Of a stretch of DNA of 64,000 nt, positions 16,038 to 24,981 are shown piece by piece. Within the stretch, counting starts at the first letter, position 1, and every line of letters begins with the position of its first letter. The notes beneath the pieces were generated by a model. It was not told where the DNA came from. It searched no databases and worked only from the letters and a program-made list of their open reading frames with translations. Position numbers and translations under genes: made by a program. The stretch comes from Anaerolineales bacterium. Lineage in GTDB: Bacteria; Chloroflexota; Anaerolineae; Anaerolineales; Villigracilaceae. The stretch spans positions 1-64,000 of the forward strand of contig JAFGMV010000032.1 of NCBI GenBank assembly GCA_016927315.1, read 5' to 3'.

Positions 16038-16111
16038 TCACGTACGCGTAAATTCAATTTCTGGCCTGGAAATATCAGTTGCTTTGGAATGCGGTCTTTG
16101 AACATAATCAG

Positions 16112-16421
16112 TCAGCTGTGCCGTGGTTTCTTCTTCTTTGGGATTGGGTCAAGCTTTAATTCCCCTCGGGAAAGCATTGCCATGATCTGTGCTGGGGGAC
16201 AGTGGACTTTCAGCAGGCTGGCCATGATCCGCATGGGGCGGTCAATGTAGGTGAAGAAGGAGCGATATCCGGCGCACAGCCAGTTCAAACCCGGCTCACC
16301 GTCTGGGGTGATCAGGATGCGGTTCTTGGGGCAGCCCCCATTGCAGGTAAAGCGAACCGGGCATTCCTGGCAGTATCCCGGCAGTTTGCTGCGTTTTGCC
16401 AGTCCAAAAGCAGCCTGTTGT
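16112..16421 (-). pseudogene. C-terminal fragment of anaerobic sulfatase-maturating enzyme (radical SAM/SPASM)
   Basis: About 103 codons match only the end of the anSME family: AFGLAKRSKLPGYCQECP, RFTCNGGCPKNR and WLCAGYRSFFTYID. The first two carry SPASM iron-sulfur cluster cysteines. The radical SAM domain, normally about 250 residues upstream, is missing. The reading frame on the minus strand runs straight into the 5' end of the group II intron at 16422, and the sequence beyond the intron is an unrelated gene end. The enzyme is therefore truncated and should be dead. The rest was probably lost by a rearrangement at the intron. Confidence 0.85.
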
Positions 16422-17055
16422 GTGCGCCCAGCATGGGCGTTGACTAGAGGGTGAAAGATCCTTATGGAGGTTGATTGCACCAACCATTAGCGGAAGGCAA
16501 GGGCGTCATCGCGAGGTGAGGTCTGGAGGAAGCCGGGAGCAAACTTGCGGTTTGAGGAACACAAACCCGATAAGAGGCCGTGAGGCAGGGCGAGTTGGCA
16601 CGAGACAACGAAGCCCGATGCAATCAAGAGCCGAAGCGGTAAATTGGGCAAACGTGCAAGGAAAGTCAACGTTCTTACCTGGGGAGACCTGCTATTAGAC
16701 CAGAAAACTGGGAACCCTGACCGAGAGGTCAGGCTGGATTGGCAGGGGTCAGCCGAGGCCATAGTACCGGAGTTTTCGGGAAGGGCTGAACAATGAGAGG
16801 ATGAGTACAGTGAGCAGTTCGAGGAATGAACCCGGAAGGCAGAAACTCTCGGATAGGGAGACTACTGAGCCAACGAAGCAGGTGAAGCCTGCGGGAATGG
16901 GTCAGAGCGCCGAGCCGTTCCCGGTACGAGACAGTGGAAAATCCGACGCAGGAGAACGATACAACCAACTGCGTTATTCTTATTGAACCGCCGGATGCGG
17001 ACCCGCATGTCCGGTGGTGTGAGAGGGAGCGGTTAGCCGCCGCTCCCTACTCGAT
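16422..17055 (+). mobile_element. ORF-deleted bacterial group II intron
   Basis: The element starts with GTGCG at 16422. The 3' end has a domain V-like hairpin at 16985-17018, with two stem halves and a 2-base bulge, and a domain VI-like hairpin at 17025-17047 (GGGAGCGG / CCGCTCCC). A terminal CTACTCGAT ends at 17055. The body (16440-16800) looks like ribozyme domains I-III. A normal bacterial intron of this kind carries a reverse transcriptase of 400 or more residues in domain IV; here only about 60 codons of its beginning remain, so the element is only about 634 bases and cannot move by itself. Boundaries are judged by eye. Confidence 0.8.
16801..16989 (+). pseudogene. N-terminal remnant of a group II intron reverse transcriptase
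   Basis: The open frame begins MSTVSSSRNEPGRQKLSD, which resembles the leader peptide region of intron-encoded reverse transcriptases. It stops after about 60 codons at the edge of domain V. No reverse transcriptase, maturase or endonuclease motifs remain, which suggests an internal deletion. Confidence 0.6.
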
Positions 17056-17063
17056 TCGTATCG

Positions 17064-20000
17064 CTACTTGTTCTTTCGATTCAGCGGCACAACCACGCTG
17101 GCCTCTGTATACGTTTCATTGCCGCAGGCATCCACAGCCATATAGGTGAGGGTATAGATACGCCCGCTGCCTTGCATAGACCTCTCAGCACGCAGCAGGA
17201 TCGTGGTATCGTCTAGGATCACGATGTCGTTTATTGTATTTCCATCCCCCGTCCCATTATCCGGTTCATTGGAGGTTACCGAAACAAGGCTGACGGTTGG
17301 GTTCGGATCGAAATTATCTGCCGCCGCTGGGGCCGCGGTGACTTCAACGTATTTGTGATTGGCAGGCCACAGTGTATCCGGTGTTACGGTAACTTCCAGG
17401 GTGGGGGCGATTTCATCACACAGGTTCAACCCAATAATGATCGGGTCGTGATCAGACGAGCGGAACGCATTGGGTTCGAAGATTGCATCCTGGGCATCCT
17501 CTTTGTAATCCATGTCGTAATCCAGCAGGTCGGGTTCATCTGCATTGATGTGCCATTCGGTTATCCCGGTGATTTCATCCAGGAGTTCATTGTTCGCCAG
17601 TGCATGATCCAGGTACCCCAACTTCCCATCAAAGACATAAGAATAGGCATACTCACCTTTGAAGTAGTCGTTCATGTCGGTGTAGTCGTCGTCCGTACCC
17701 GGGATGTCATCAGACCCTGCCCGGATGGCGTCTATGGGATCTTCCTTGTCATAGGAATTCAGATCACCAAGGATCAGGAAATCGCTGTCTCCACTGTTGG
17801 TCGGGTCTGAGGCCAGCCAATCGACCAGGGCTTCGGCCGCCGCGGTGCGGGTCAGGTTGCAGTTCCCGGCTCCGTCGCCAATGTCTGGATCGCCAATGTC
17901 TTCACAGGAGGACCCTTTTGACTTCAGATGGTTGATCACCACAGTGGCCATGCCGCCGGTGGAGTTCTCCATAAATGTCTGGGCCAGGGCCGGACGGTTT
18001 TTGGAATCGATGAAACGCGGATCGATACTGGAGTCCAGGACTGCATAGTCACCGACCAGTGATACAGCAGCCGGTTTGTAAATGAATGCGACTTTGATCT
18101 CATCCTGTCCAATCACACCGGTATTGACAAATGCGTAGGTATCGGCCCCCATGGCATCATTGAGACCAGTCACCAGGTCTTGGATGGCTTCGGTGTTGTT
18201 CTCGATTTCCAGCAGGCCCACCACATCCGCATTCATAGCTGCGATCGCAGCTATGATCTTGGTACGCTGACGGTTAAATTCTTCCGGCGTATTGGCCCCG
18301 CGGCTGTTGAGTGTCGTGAAGTAGTTCAACACGTTGAAGGAAGCGACCTTGATCCTGCCGCCGACATCTTCCGGGTTTTCCGGGCGTGTGTTTTCTACTG
18401 TGTAGTCTGCTCCCTGGGTCGGCTGGATCCGATAGAGGTCATGGGAATAATCCAGGATCCCGGTGACATTCTGCAGGGTATCCCCGCCGCGGAAGAGATT
18501 GGTCAGGTCGAAGACCCCGCCGTTGGGATGCAGCGCTGGATCCGGATTCTGGTACGTGCGCCCGTCATCCAGTGTAATGCGGTTCAGAACGTATTCTCCT
18601 GCCAGGGCAATGGCATCCGGGCCGGGTTCTACCACGCTGGTGGGTGTGAACTGGCGAGAGGTGCTCAAGACGATCTCCCCGTAGCGGTCGTAATTGTAGT
18701 ATTCAGAGATATAGAGGGTTTGTGGCAGGGCGACCAGCATCCCCTCGTAAATTTCTAAATCTTCCAGGCTGGTGACTGGTAAGGAGATTGTCGTGGGGAG
18801 CAAGCTGTTGCCGGTTGAGCAGTTCCAGACCTGGCTGACGGCGGTGACCTCGGTCAGGTCGTAGTACTCGTCTACAATACCGCGTACCCGAACATGGTTG
18901 CCAACATTGACATCCGTACTGGTATGGTAGACGAAAATACCGTCAGATGTTGCCGGGTCCCCATCTCCACTGGCATCCTGGATGTAGAAGCCGCCCTTTC
19001 CTCCTGTCTGGAAATCGCCGACAACAATTCCCTCTGTTGCGACTTCATTACCATCCATGGCGCTGAGCATCTCATTGCCTTGAATGACGTAAATCGGTGT
19101 GAATGGGTCGCCGCAGCTCTCGGCCGGGGGAATGTACACGGCATTTGGAGCACCAGGGGTGTTATAAGCCTCTCCGGGCTCGATTGAACCCGTATATCCG
19201 GGAATGCCGGCCAGATCGAAATCATTGCGTACCCAATCGCGGTCTGTTTCTGTATCGAACCCATCCGGGATACGGGAAGCGCCGCCGGGTGCATAGCTGG
19301 CTCCATCGTAATACCTTCCCAGTACGGGAAGGCCATAGACGATATCGCTGCTGCCTCCGTCGTTAACGGCTGCACAATCGACGATTGCTTCCCATGGAAC
19401 GACATCAAAAACCCCGTCGTCATCAGTATCCAGGTCGGTTCCGCTGGAACTGGAAAAGTTCTTCACCAGCAGCAGTGTCAGACTGCCATTTTCAAGTGCA
19501 TTGGCAGGCAGGCTGGCCAGGTAAATGCCATTGGCATCGGTACTGCCGACAAGGATGACTTCATCGACCACACCGGTGTTGCCGCTGTCTCCTTCCAGTT
19601 CCAGAACGGAATATTCACTGTAATCGCTATCGGGGGTTCCAATGATTTCTACGTATTCCACATCTGTGCCTGTGGTGCTGGCGGAAAACTCGTTGATTTT
19701 GGGATCCACAGCGGCTGCACTACAATCCGAAATGTGGACGCCCAGTCCGTCGAATGTGTTCTGGGTAAACCCGTCCCATTCAAGGGCCGGATCGAAGGGA
19801 TCACTGCCGTCTGTATCTCCGGCGCAGGTTGCGGCCTTGCGCTGGAGTGTGTTATCCTGGGTGCTTTCCAGGTCGCTGCCCCATTGACTTCCGGGATCAG
19901 TACCGATCTGTCCGATCACATCCAGGGTCTGTGTATCTTTCACCAGGACAACCGCATCATCCCCGTTAAAGAAACCAGCCCCACTGGTCTGGTTGGCCTG

Positions 20001-20330
20001 GGCAAGGATTTCTGCAACTGCAGATGAATGAGCCAGTACAAATACATCGCCGGCTGCAACGGTTCCATTCAGGTTGACAGTCAGGCCGGGTGAGGCATTG
20101 CCATTGAAATACATTTGGACTTTGTATGCACCTGCGGCGAGATCGATATTTTCCCCGGTTCCGTTAAAAATCTCCAGCGCTTTGTTATTACTGGAGCCCT
20201 CAATATACTCCGAAAAAAACAGCTCCGCTGCCGGTGCAGCCAACGTGGGTTGGGGTGCGGGTATCAGAGCTGTTACCAGCGCCAGGGTTAAGGCAAGCGA
20301 AAACACTTTCGTTAGCTGGTGGTGTTTCAT
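17064..20330 (-). CDS. ExeM/NucH-type secreted endonuclease
   Basis: A 1088-residue secreted protein. After a signal peptide (cleavage near LAAPAAE) comes a lamin-tail-like domain (FFSEYIEGSSNNKALEIFN) and a second similar domain around residues 205-320. An OB-like region follows, then a DNase I-type endonuclease/exonuclease/phosphatase domain (about 680-1020) with VASFNVLNYF, GLLEIEN, NHLKSKG, LGDLNSY and SSDHDPI. These carry the expected metal-binding and catalytic residues. The last 80 residues are Ig-like. ExeM/NucH enzymes degrade extracellular DNA for nutrients. GAGGAG just before ATG 20330 supports that start over an upstream TTG. The stop lies 8 bases from the intron end. Confidence 0.9.
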   Translation of the reverse strand: MKHHQLTKVFSLALTLALVTALIPAPQPTLAAPAAELFFSEYIEGSSNNKALEIFNGTGENIDLAAGAYKVQMYFNGNASPGLTVNLNGTVAAGDVFVLAHSSAVAEILAQANQTSGAGFFNGDDAVVLVKDTQTLDVIGQIGTDPGSQWGSDLESTQDNTLQRKAATCAGDTDGSDPFDPALEWDGFTQNTFDGLGVHISDCSAAAVDPKINEFSASTTGTDVEYVEIIGTPDSDYSEYSVLELEGDSGNTGVVDEVILVGSTDANGIYLASLPANALENGSLTLLLVKNFSSSSGTDLDTDDDGVFDVVPWEAIVDCAAVNDGGSSDIVYGLPVLGRYYDGASYAPGGASRIPDGFDTETDRDWVRNDFDLAGIPGYTGSIEPGEAYNTPGAPNAVYIPPAESCGDPFTPIYVIQGNEMLSAMDGNEVATEGIVVGDFQTGGKGGFYIQDASGDGDPATSDGIFVYHTSTDVNVGNHVRVRGIVDEYYDLTEVTAVSQVWNCSTGNSLLPTTISLPVTSLEDLEIYEGMLVALPQTLYISEYYNYDRYGEIVLSTSRQFTPTSVVEPGPDAIALAGEYVLNRITLDDGRTYQNPDPALHPNGGVFDLTNLFRGGDTLQNVTGILDYSHDLYRIQPTQGADYTVENTRPENPEDVGGRIKVASFNVLNYFTTLNSRGANTPEEFNRQRTKIIAAIAAMNADVVGLLEIENNTEAIQDLVTGLNDAMGADTYAFVNTGVIGQDEIKVAFIYKPAAVSLVGDYAVLDSSIDPRFIDSKNRPALAQTFMENSTGGMATVVINHLKSKGSSCEDIGDPDIGDGAGNCNLTRTAAAEALVDWLASDPTNSGDSDFLILGDLNSYDKEDPIDAIRAGSDDIPGTDDDYTDMNDYFKGEYAYSYVFDGKLGYLDHALANNELLDEITGITEWHINADEPDLLDYDMDYKEDAQDAIFEPNAFRSSDHDPIIIGLNLCDEIAPTLEVTVTPDTLWPANHKYVEVTAAPAAADNFDPNPTVSLVSVTSNEPDNGTGDGNTINDIVILDDTTILLRAERSMQGSGRIYTLTYMAVDACGNETYTEASVVVPLNRKNK

Positions 20331-20562
20331 CCTCATCTCCTCTTTCAAATGGTTGCTGCTGTTATAAATATTGTAAGCGCATTCCTAACAAAAATGCAAA
20401 TAAATTGGATGGTTCTTTGGTAAGGGGAGAAAATTCCGGGCTGACCGCTATTGTACTTTTGTCTACTTGCGCTTCCGGAGACAGGTCTCTATAATCAATA
20501 TGTAATGGAAAAAACCTGATCGAGGCTTGGTGGATCAGCCTGCAGGTTCAAAGGAGAGAGAG

Positions 20563-21540
20563 ATGAATTTAAAACAGTGCAAGTTGTTATTCATGATGGC
20601 GGTTTCTATATTCCTGGTTTCCTGTAACCTTCCCAAAGGGGCGCCGCCGACGCAAACTGAAGAAGTGGATTTTAATACTGCGGCTGCTATAACCGCAGCC
20701 GTCAGGTTGACGGAAATCGCCCTGACAGACCTGGCCTCAGCGGCATCTCCAACTGTTTCACCGGTACCGACAAATACCCCCGCGCCCACTCACACTCCGT
20801 TCGCCAATTCCACCCCGGTGCCGGTACCCTGCAACCGGGCTTCTTTTGTCGCTGATGTTAATTATCCGGATGGGAGTGAAGTTGATGCCGGTACTAATTT
20901 TACGAAGGTCTGGCGCCTGAAAAATAACGGTTCCTGTACCTGGACATCGGGATATCGGGTGATCTTCGACCATGGCGACCAGATGAATGCCCCTGCCAAC
21001 ATACAATTAACCAGCGGTTCTGTGGCTCCTGGTGGTACGGTTGATATCTCGATGGATATGAAAGCTCCCGGTTCAGCGGGCGAATACGAAGGACATTTCA
21101 TGCTGCGTTCCGCAGATAATATTGTCTTTGGTATCAATTCAGATGGACAGGGGTCTTTCTGGGTCAATATCATTGTCCCCGCAGCAACCGCAGCCCCAGC
21201 GCCCTCTGGTCCGGACCTGGTGATCACTGAGATGACCGTATCCACGGACCCGGCTCAAAAGGGTGTACCCTTTGATGTAACAGTTAAGGTCAAAAATAAA
21301 GGGGACCAGGACGCCGGGAATTTCCCGGTCCAGTGGTGGTCATCCTGGGCAGTCGTGGCCTGCAACTGGTCGGTGCCTTCCCTGGCCGCCGGGGCAGAGA
21401 CAACGCTGACCTGTACGTATACCTATGGCGGTTGGTCGACATATGATATCAAAGCCGTTGCCGACGGCGGCGACCTGGTGGATGAGACGAATGAAGGAAA
21501 TAATTCGAAAGAGGCCATATTAAAGGTATTAGGACCATAA
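20563..21540 (+). CDS. Lipoprotein with NBR1-like Ig domain and CARDB domain
   Basis: A 325-residue protein with lipobox LVSC (Cys21 from ATG 20563), a Thr/Pro-rich spacer and an NBR1-like (FW) Ig domain around 90-200. The FW domain carries the typical Trp pattern KVWRLKNNGSCTWTSGY. A CARDB-like adhesion domain (about 215-325) is shown by VTVKVKNKGDQDAG and VDETNEGNN. Such proteins are common surface lipoproteins in Chloroflexota and probably bind glycans or other proteins outside the cell. AAGGAG at 20551-20556 supports this start. Confidence 0.82.
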   Translation: MNLKQCKLLFMMAVSIFLVSCNLPKGAPPTQTEEVDFNTAAAITAAVRLTEIALTDLASAASPTVSPVPTNTPAPTHTPFANSTPVPVPCNRASFVADVNYPDGSEVDAGTNFTKVWRLKNNGSCTWTSGYRVIFDHGDQMNAPANIQLTSGSVAPGGTVDISMDMKAPGSAGEYEGHFMLRSADNIVFGINSDGQGSFWVNIIVPAATAAPAPSGPDLVITEMTVSTDPAQKGVPFDVTVKVKNKGDQDAGNFPVQWWSSWAVVACNWSVPSLAAGAETTLTCTYTYGGWSTYDIKAVADGGDLVDETNEGNNSKEAILKVLGP

Positions 21541-21714
21541 AGGAACGGCGATCAAGTATTCGACATTCCCCGGCGTCAGTGGTTGCAGGACTCTGTAGTA
21601 CCGGAGAAGGTTGAGAAGCCTCCTGCTGGATTGGAGATTGTCTCTTCCAATTGAGTGTTGTTTTGGATACAATGGTACTGATGGTGAGTGGAAGAAAAGG
21701 AAGACGGGAAGAAT

Positions 21715-22851
21715 ATGCTTGAACAAAGTTCGATAGGAAAATCACTGCTGAAGAGTTTGCTCCAGCCTCTGGCATTGGGATCTTTTAAAAACTGGCTGCG
21801 CTTATTAAAGGAGAACAAACATATCGATCCGCGTTTTTTGGGCCGGGCGCTTTATGTTTCTATGGTCAGTTTCTTTACCGGCCCAATGCGCATGTACCAG
21901 CGCCTGAAATACCGCGATACTTTTGGGAATGTCCGTATCCGGAAAGCGCCCGTCTTCATATTGGGTCACTGGCGCAGCGGGACGACCCATCTCCATAACC
22001 TGATGTGCCAGGACCCGCGTCTGGGATATGTTTCAGCCTTACAAGTGATTGCCCCAGATTTCTTTTACGTTGCCAGCGATGCCTTCAAAAAGTTCTTGCG
22101 GTCGGGGACACCGGGAACCCGCCTGATTGATAACATGAGTTGGTCGATTGACGGTCCGCAGGAAGAAGAAATGGCGCTGGGCAATATGTCACCCTATTCG
22201 CTTTACCACTTCTGGAGTTTCCCCCAGAATGCCAGGCGTTATTTCGATCGTTATGCGATCTTCAAGGATGCCACTTGTGAAGAGATTGACATCTGGAAGG
22301 AAAAATACCTGGACGTGTTGAAAATGGCGACCTTCAACATGCGGGGCCGGCGCCTGGTGATCAAGAATCCCGCGAATACCGGCCGTATCCCGATCCTGCT
22401 TGAGTTGTTCCCGGATGCGAAATTTGTATTCCTCCACCGGGATCCCTACAGGGTTTTCCTTTCAACTCGCAACCTGCACGAAAAGACGTATGAATATTCA
22501 GCCTTGCAGGAAATTTCACATGAGGAAATCGAAAATAATATTCTTAAGTTCTATGAAGAGGTCATGCGGCATTACCTGAAGGATCGTTCATTGATCCCGC
22601 CTGAAAACCTGGTTGAAATTGGGTATGACGAACTGGATCAAACCCCCATGCAGGTGCTGAAGAAGATTTACAATGGCCTGAAACTGCCTTCTTTTTCCAA
22701 GGCAAAACGGCCTGTGCGGCGCTATTTGAAATTGCAGAAGGGCTACCAGAAAAACTCCTATAAAATTTCAGTATCGGATATCACGAAGGTAAACCAGAAC
22801 TGGGGTTTTGCATTTGATGAATGGGGTTATTCGATGCGCATACCTGAATAA
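21715..22851 (+). CDS. Sulfotransferase family protein
   Basis: A 378-residue PAPS-dependent sulfotransferase (type PF13469). The 5'-phosphosulfate loop is GHWRSGTTHL near residue 84, and the 3'-phosphate motif is near LFPDAKFVFLHRDPYRVFLST. It should transfer sulfate from PAPS to a small molecule, lipid or glycan. Membrane-lipid or cell-surface glycan sulfation is possible; the acceptor is unknown. I chose ATG 21715; a GTG at 21688 in frame is possible. The last 25 bases overlap the convergent rsmA gene. Confidence 0.85.
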   Translation: MLEQSSIGKSLLKSLLQPLALGSFKNWLRLLKENKHIDPRFLGRALYVSMVSFFTGPMRMYQRLKYRDTFGNVRIRKAPVFILGHWRSGTTHLHNLMCQDPRLGYVSALQVIAPDFFYVASDAFKKFLRSGTPGTRLIDNMSWSIDGPQEEEMALGNMSPYSLYHFWSFPQNARRYFDRYAIFKDATCEEIDIWKEKYLDVLKMATFNMRGRRLVIKNPANTGRIPILLELFPDAKFVFLHRDPYRVFLSTRNLHEKTYEYSALQEISHEEIENNILKFYEEVMRHYLKDRSLIPPENLVEIGYDELDQTPMQVLKKIYNGLKLPSFSKAKRPVRRYLKLQKGYQKNSYKISVSDITKVNQNWGFAFDEWGYSMRIPE

Positions 22852-23687
22852 ATCTCCACCAGTCTTCCCCATTCTTCCAAACTGACCGTTTCAGCACGCC
22901 GCTGTGGATCAATCCCGGCGGCGTGCAGTATTTTTTCAGCATTCAGGATGGCCATGCGCATCCCGGCGGAGAGCGAGTTCCGCAGTTTTTTGCGTTTCTG
23001 GCTGAAGCCGGCCTTTGTCAGGCGGAAGAAATCTGGCAGCAGGTCATCACGAACCAGGGGCTCCGGGTAAATATCCACAACCAGGACGGAGGAATCTACT
23101 TTAGGGGCCGGGTAAAATGACCCGGCCGGAATATGCGCCGAAACACAGGCTTTTCCATAAACCTGGACACTCAACGCCAGCAGGCTCAACTCTCCAGCTT
23201 CTGCGCAGATACGCCCGGCAACTTCTTTCTGGATCGTCAGCACCATGCGCCGGGGGCGTTGTTCGGCAGACAGCAGGTGTCTCAATACGGCCGAGGTGAT
23301 GTAGTAAGGGATATTGGCCGCTACCAGGTAGTCGGATTTGGTGATCAATTGATTGGGATTGAGTTTCAGGATGTCACCCTGGATGATTTTCACATTGGCA
23401 TAGGGTGACAGGACTTCCTGCAAGGGAGGCAGCAAACGTTGATCCAGCTCGACAGCGATCACTTCACGGGCAGCCTGCGCCAGGTAGCGTGTCAGGCTGC
23501 CAAGGCCTGGCCCGATCTCGAGTACACTGTCTTCTTCTTTGATCCCGGCTGCGGCAGTGATGTTCTTCAGAATACCAGGTTCCTGCAGGAAGTTTTGCCC
23601 CAGGCGTTTGTCCGGGTGCAGCCCATAAACGCGCAGCAGCCGGGACACACTCAGGAATTCAGGTTCCCTTGCAAATGTTGAGCTCAA
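22827..23687 (-). CDS. rsmA: 16S rRNA dimethyladenosine transferase RsmA (KsgA)
   Basis: Methylates two adjacent adenines in helix 45 of 16S rRNA with SAM during 30S assembly. The sequence shows HPDKRLGQNFL, the SAM-binding EIGPGLGSLTRYLA, QGDILK and NIPYYIT (the NxPY catalytic motif), and a C-terminal helical domain. I favour TTG 23687, because GAGGA at 23700-23696 overlaps the stop of the preceding LCP gene and is properly spaced. ATG 23738, giving 17 more residues inside that gene, is the alternative. It is the last gene of a three-gene run with LCP and YabE-like proteins. Confidence 0.93.
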   Translation of the reverse strand: MSSTFAREPEFLSVSRLLRVYGLHPDKRLGQNFLQEPGILKNITAAAGIKEEDSVLEIGPGLGSLTRYLAQAAREVIAVELDQRLLPPLQEVLSPYANVKIIQGDILKLNPNQLITKSDYLVAANIPYYITSAVLRHLLSAEQRPRRMVLTIQKEVAGRICAEAGELSLLALSVQVYGKACVSAHIPAGSFYPAPKVDSSVLVVDIYPEPLVRDDLLPDFFRLTKAGFSQKRKKLRNSLSAGMRMAILNAEKILHAAGIDPQRRAETVSLEEWGRLVEIYSGMRIE

Positions 23688-23691
23688 AAGG

Positions 23692-24969
23692 CTATTCCTC
23701 TTCCGGGGGCTTAGGACATACAAATCCCGGGTTATCATCCGGTTCGGGTGTCAGGCCGGCTGCCAGGGGTAGGGTGGGCCAGGAGCCGTTATTGAAGCGG
23801 ATAATATAGTCGCGCATCAGGTCATAGTCGGCGGCCCAGATGAAGACCCGCCCTTTGAAGACCGGATCATAGATGCGAGTACCTTCGAACATCTCTTCTG
23901 GGAAGCCGGTGAAGATCAGGTTCTGATCTTTCAGATATGGGGCCAGGCAGGTCAATTGACTGATCTGTTCGGGGGTGAGATCGGTCTGGACGGAATCTTC
24001 AAACGCTTCGATCAGGGCGGGAATCTTGGTGACGCTTGAAGGACTCAGCAGTGTATCCCGCAGGCCGCATAAGACATAATTCTGCTGCTCAGTTCGGGCA
24101 AAAACTCCTTCCAGCCGCAGGCGTCCCAGCATCAAGGCCCGCTCTCCATATAAATGATGGGTCCCCCGGGTAAAGAGCAGATCGGTTCTGCCTGTTTGGT
24201 CAGCCATGCGTCCATCCACTGCGTGGGGGAGATAAACGTCGATCCCTCCCAGGGCGTCGACGATCTTTACGAAAACACGCATATTGATTGCAACGTAATG
24301 ATCTGGCTGCACCCCAAAATTCAGGGCCAGGGTGCGCGCCAGCAGGCCGGGACCTTCCCCGGGGCCATCATAATAATCAAAACCAGGATTGCCGTACAGG
24401 TAGGCCTGGTTCAACCTTTCGTGGGTTACACCGGCATAAGGTTCGATGCCGGGGATTTCGACCCATAGATCCCGTGGAAAGCTTAACACGCTTACCCGCG
24501 GCGTAATAAAATCTACCCGAACGATCCGGATCATATCGGCCAAGCCGTAGGTATATGTACCTGAGCGGGCATCGGTGCCGATTGCCAAAATGGTCATGGT
24601 TGCCGGGCCATTGCAGAGGGGGGTTGTGCGTACAATCGTATTGGAAAGTGGGGCAGCACTGTCACTGCCGGCCGTGTAGATTTGTTCTACGATTATTTCG
24701 CCGTTGTTGGCGCCATTTACCTGGGAGGGGATATTGGTGGCTGTGTCGGTCGTTTCCCTGGTATTCTCAACCGCTGTCAAAGCCGGGAGAGGCGTGCCTG
24801 GGGTGGGGCTGGGCATGTCAAGACCGGGTCCCAGCGGTGTTTTCCACAATTGGTAAGCATCATAGAGGTTAAATCCCAGCACCAGGCATAATATTGAGGT
24901 GATCAGGCCCATGATGGTCAAAATACGGCGTTGTGAGGAAGTAAATCGGGCAGAATTACGCTTAGACAT
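23692..24969 (-). CDS. LytR-CpsA-Psr family cell-wall ligase
   Basis: A 425-residue protein with a short cytosolic start, one membrane helix (about 18-38), a Thr/Pro linker and an extracytosolic LCP domain (about 125-330). The LCP domain has IGTDARSGTYTYGLADMIR, SFPRDLWVEIPG, ERLNQAYLYG and the RTEQQNYVL block, including the Arg residues that bind the polyprenyl pyrophosphate. LCP enzymes attach glycopolymers to the cell wall or another acceptor. The gene lies between the YabE-like protein and rsmA with spacings of 12 and 4 bases, so it is probably co-transcribed. Confidence 0.88.
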   Translation of the reverse strand: MSKRNSARFTSSQRRILTIMGLITSILCLVLGFNLYDAYQLWKTPLGPGLDMPSPTPGTPLPALTAVENTRETTDTATNIPSQVNGANNGEIIVEQIYTAGSDSAAPLSNTIVRTTPLCNGPATMTILAIGTDARSGTYTYGLADMIRIVRVDFITPRVSVLSFPRDLWVEIPGIEPYAGVTHERLNQAYLYGNPGFDYYDGPGEGPGLLARTLALNFGVQPDHYVAINMRVFVKIVDALGGIDVYLPHAVDGRMADQTGRTDLLFTRGTHHLYGERALMLGRLRLEGVFARTEQQNYVLCGLRDTLLSPSSVTKIPALIEAFEDSVQTDLTPEQISQLTCLAPYLKDQNLIFTGFPEEMFEGTRIYDPVFKGRVFIWAADYDLMRDYIIRFNNGSWPTLPLAAGLTPEPDDNPGFVCPKPPEEE

Positions 24970-24981
24970 AAGATCATCCTC

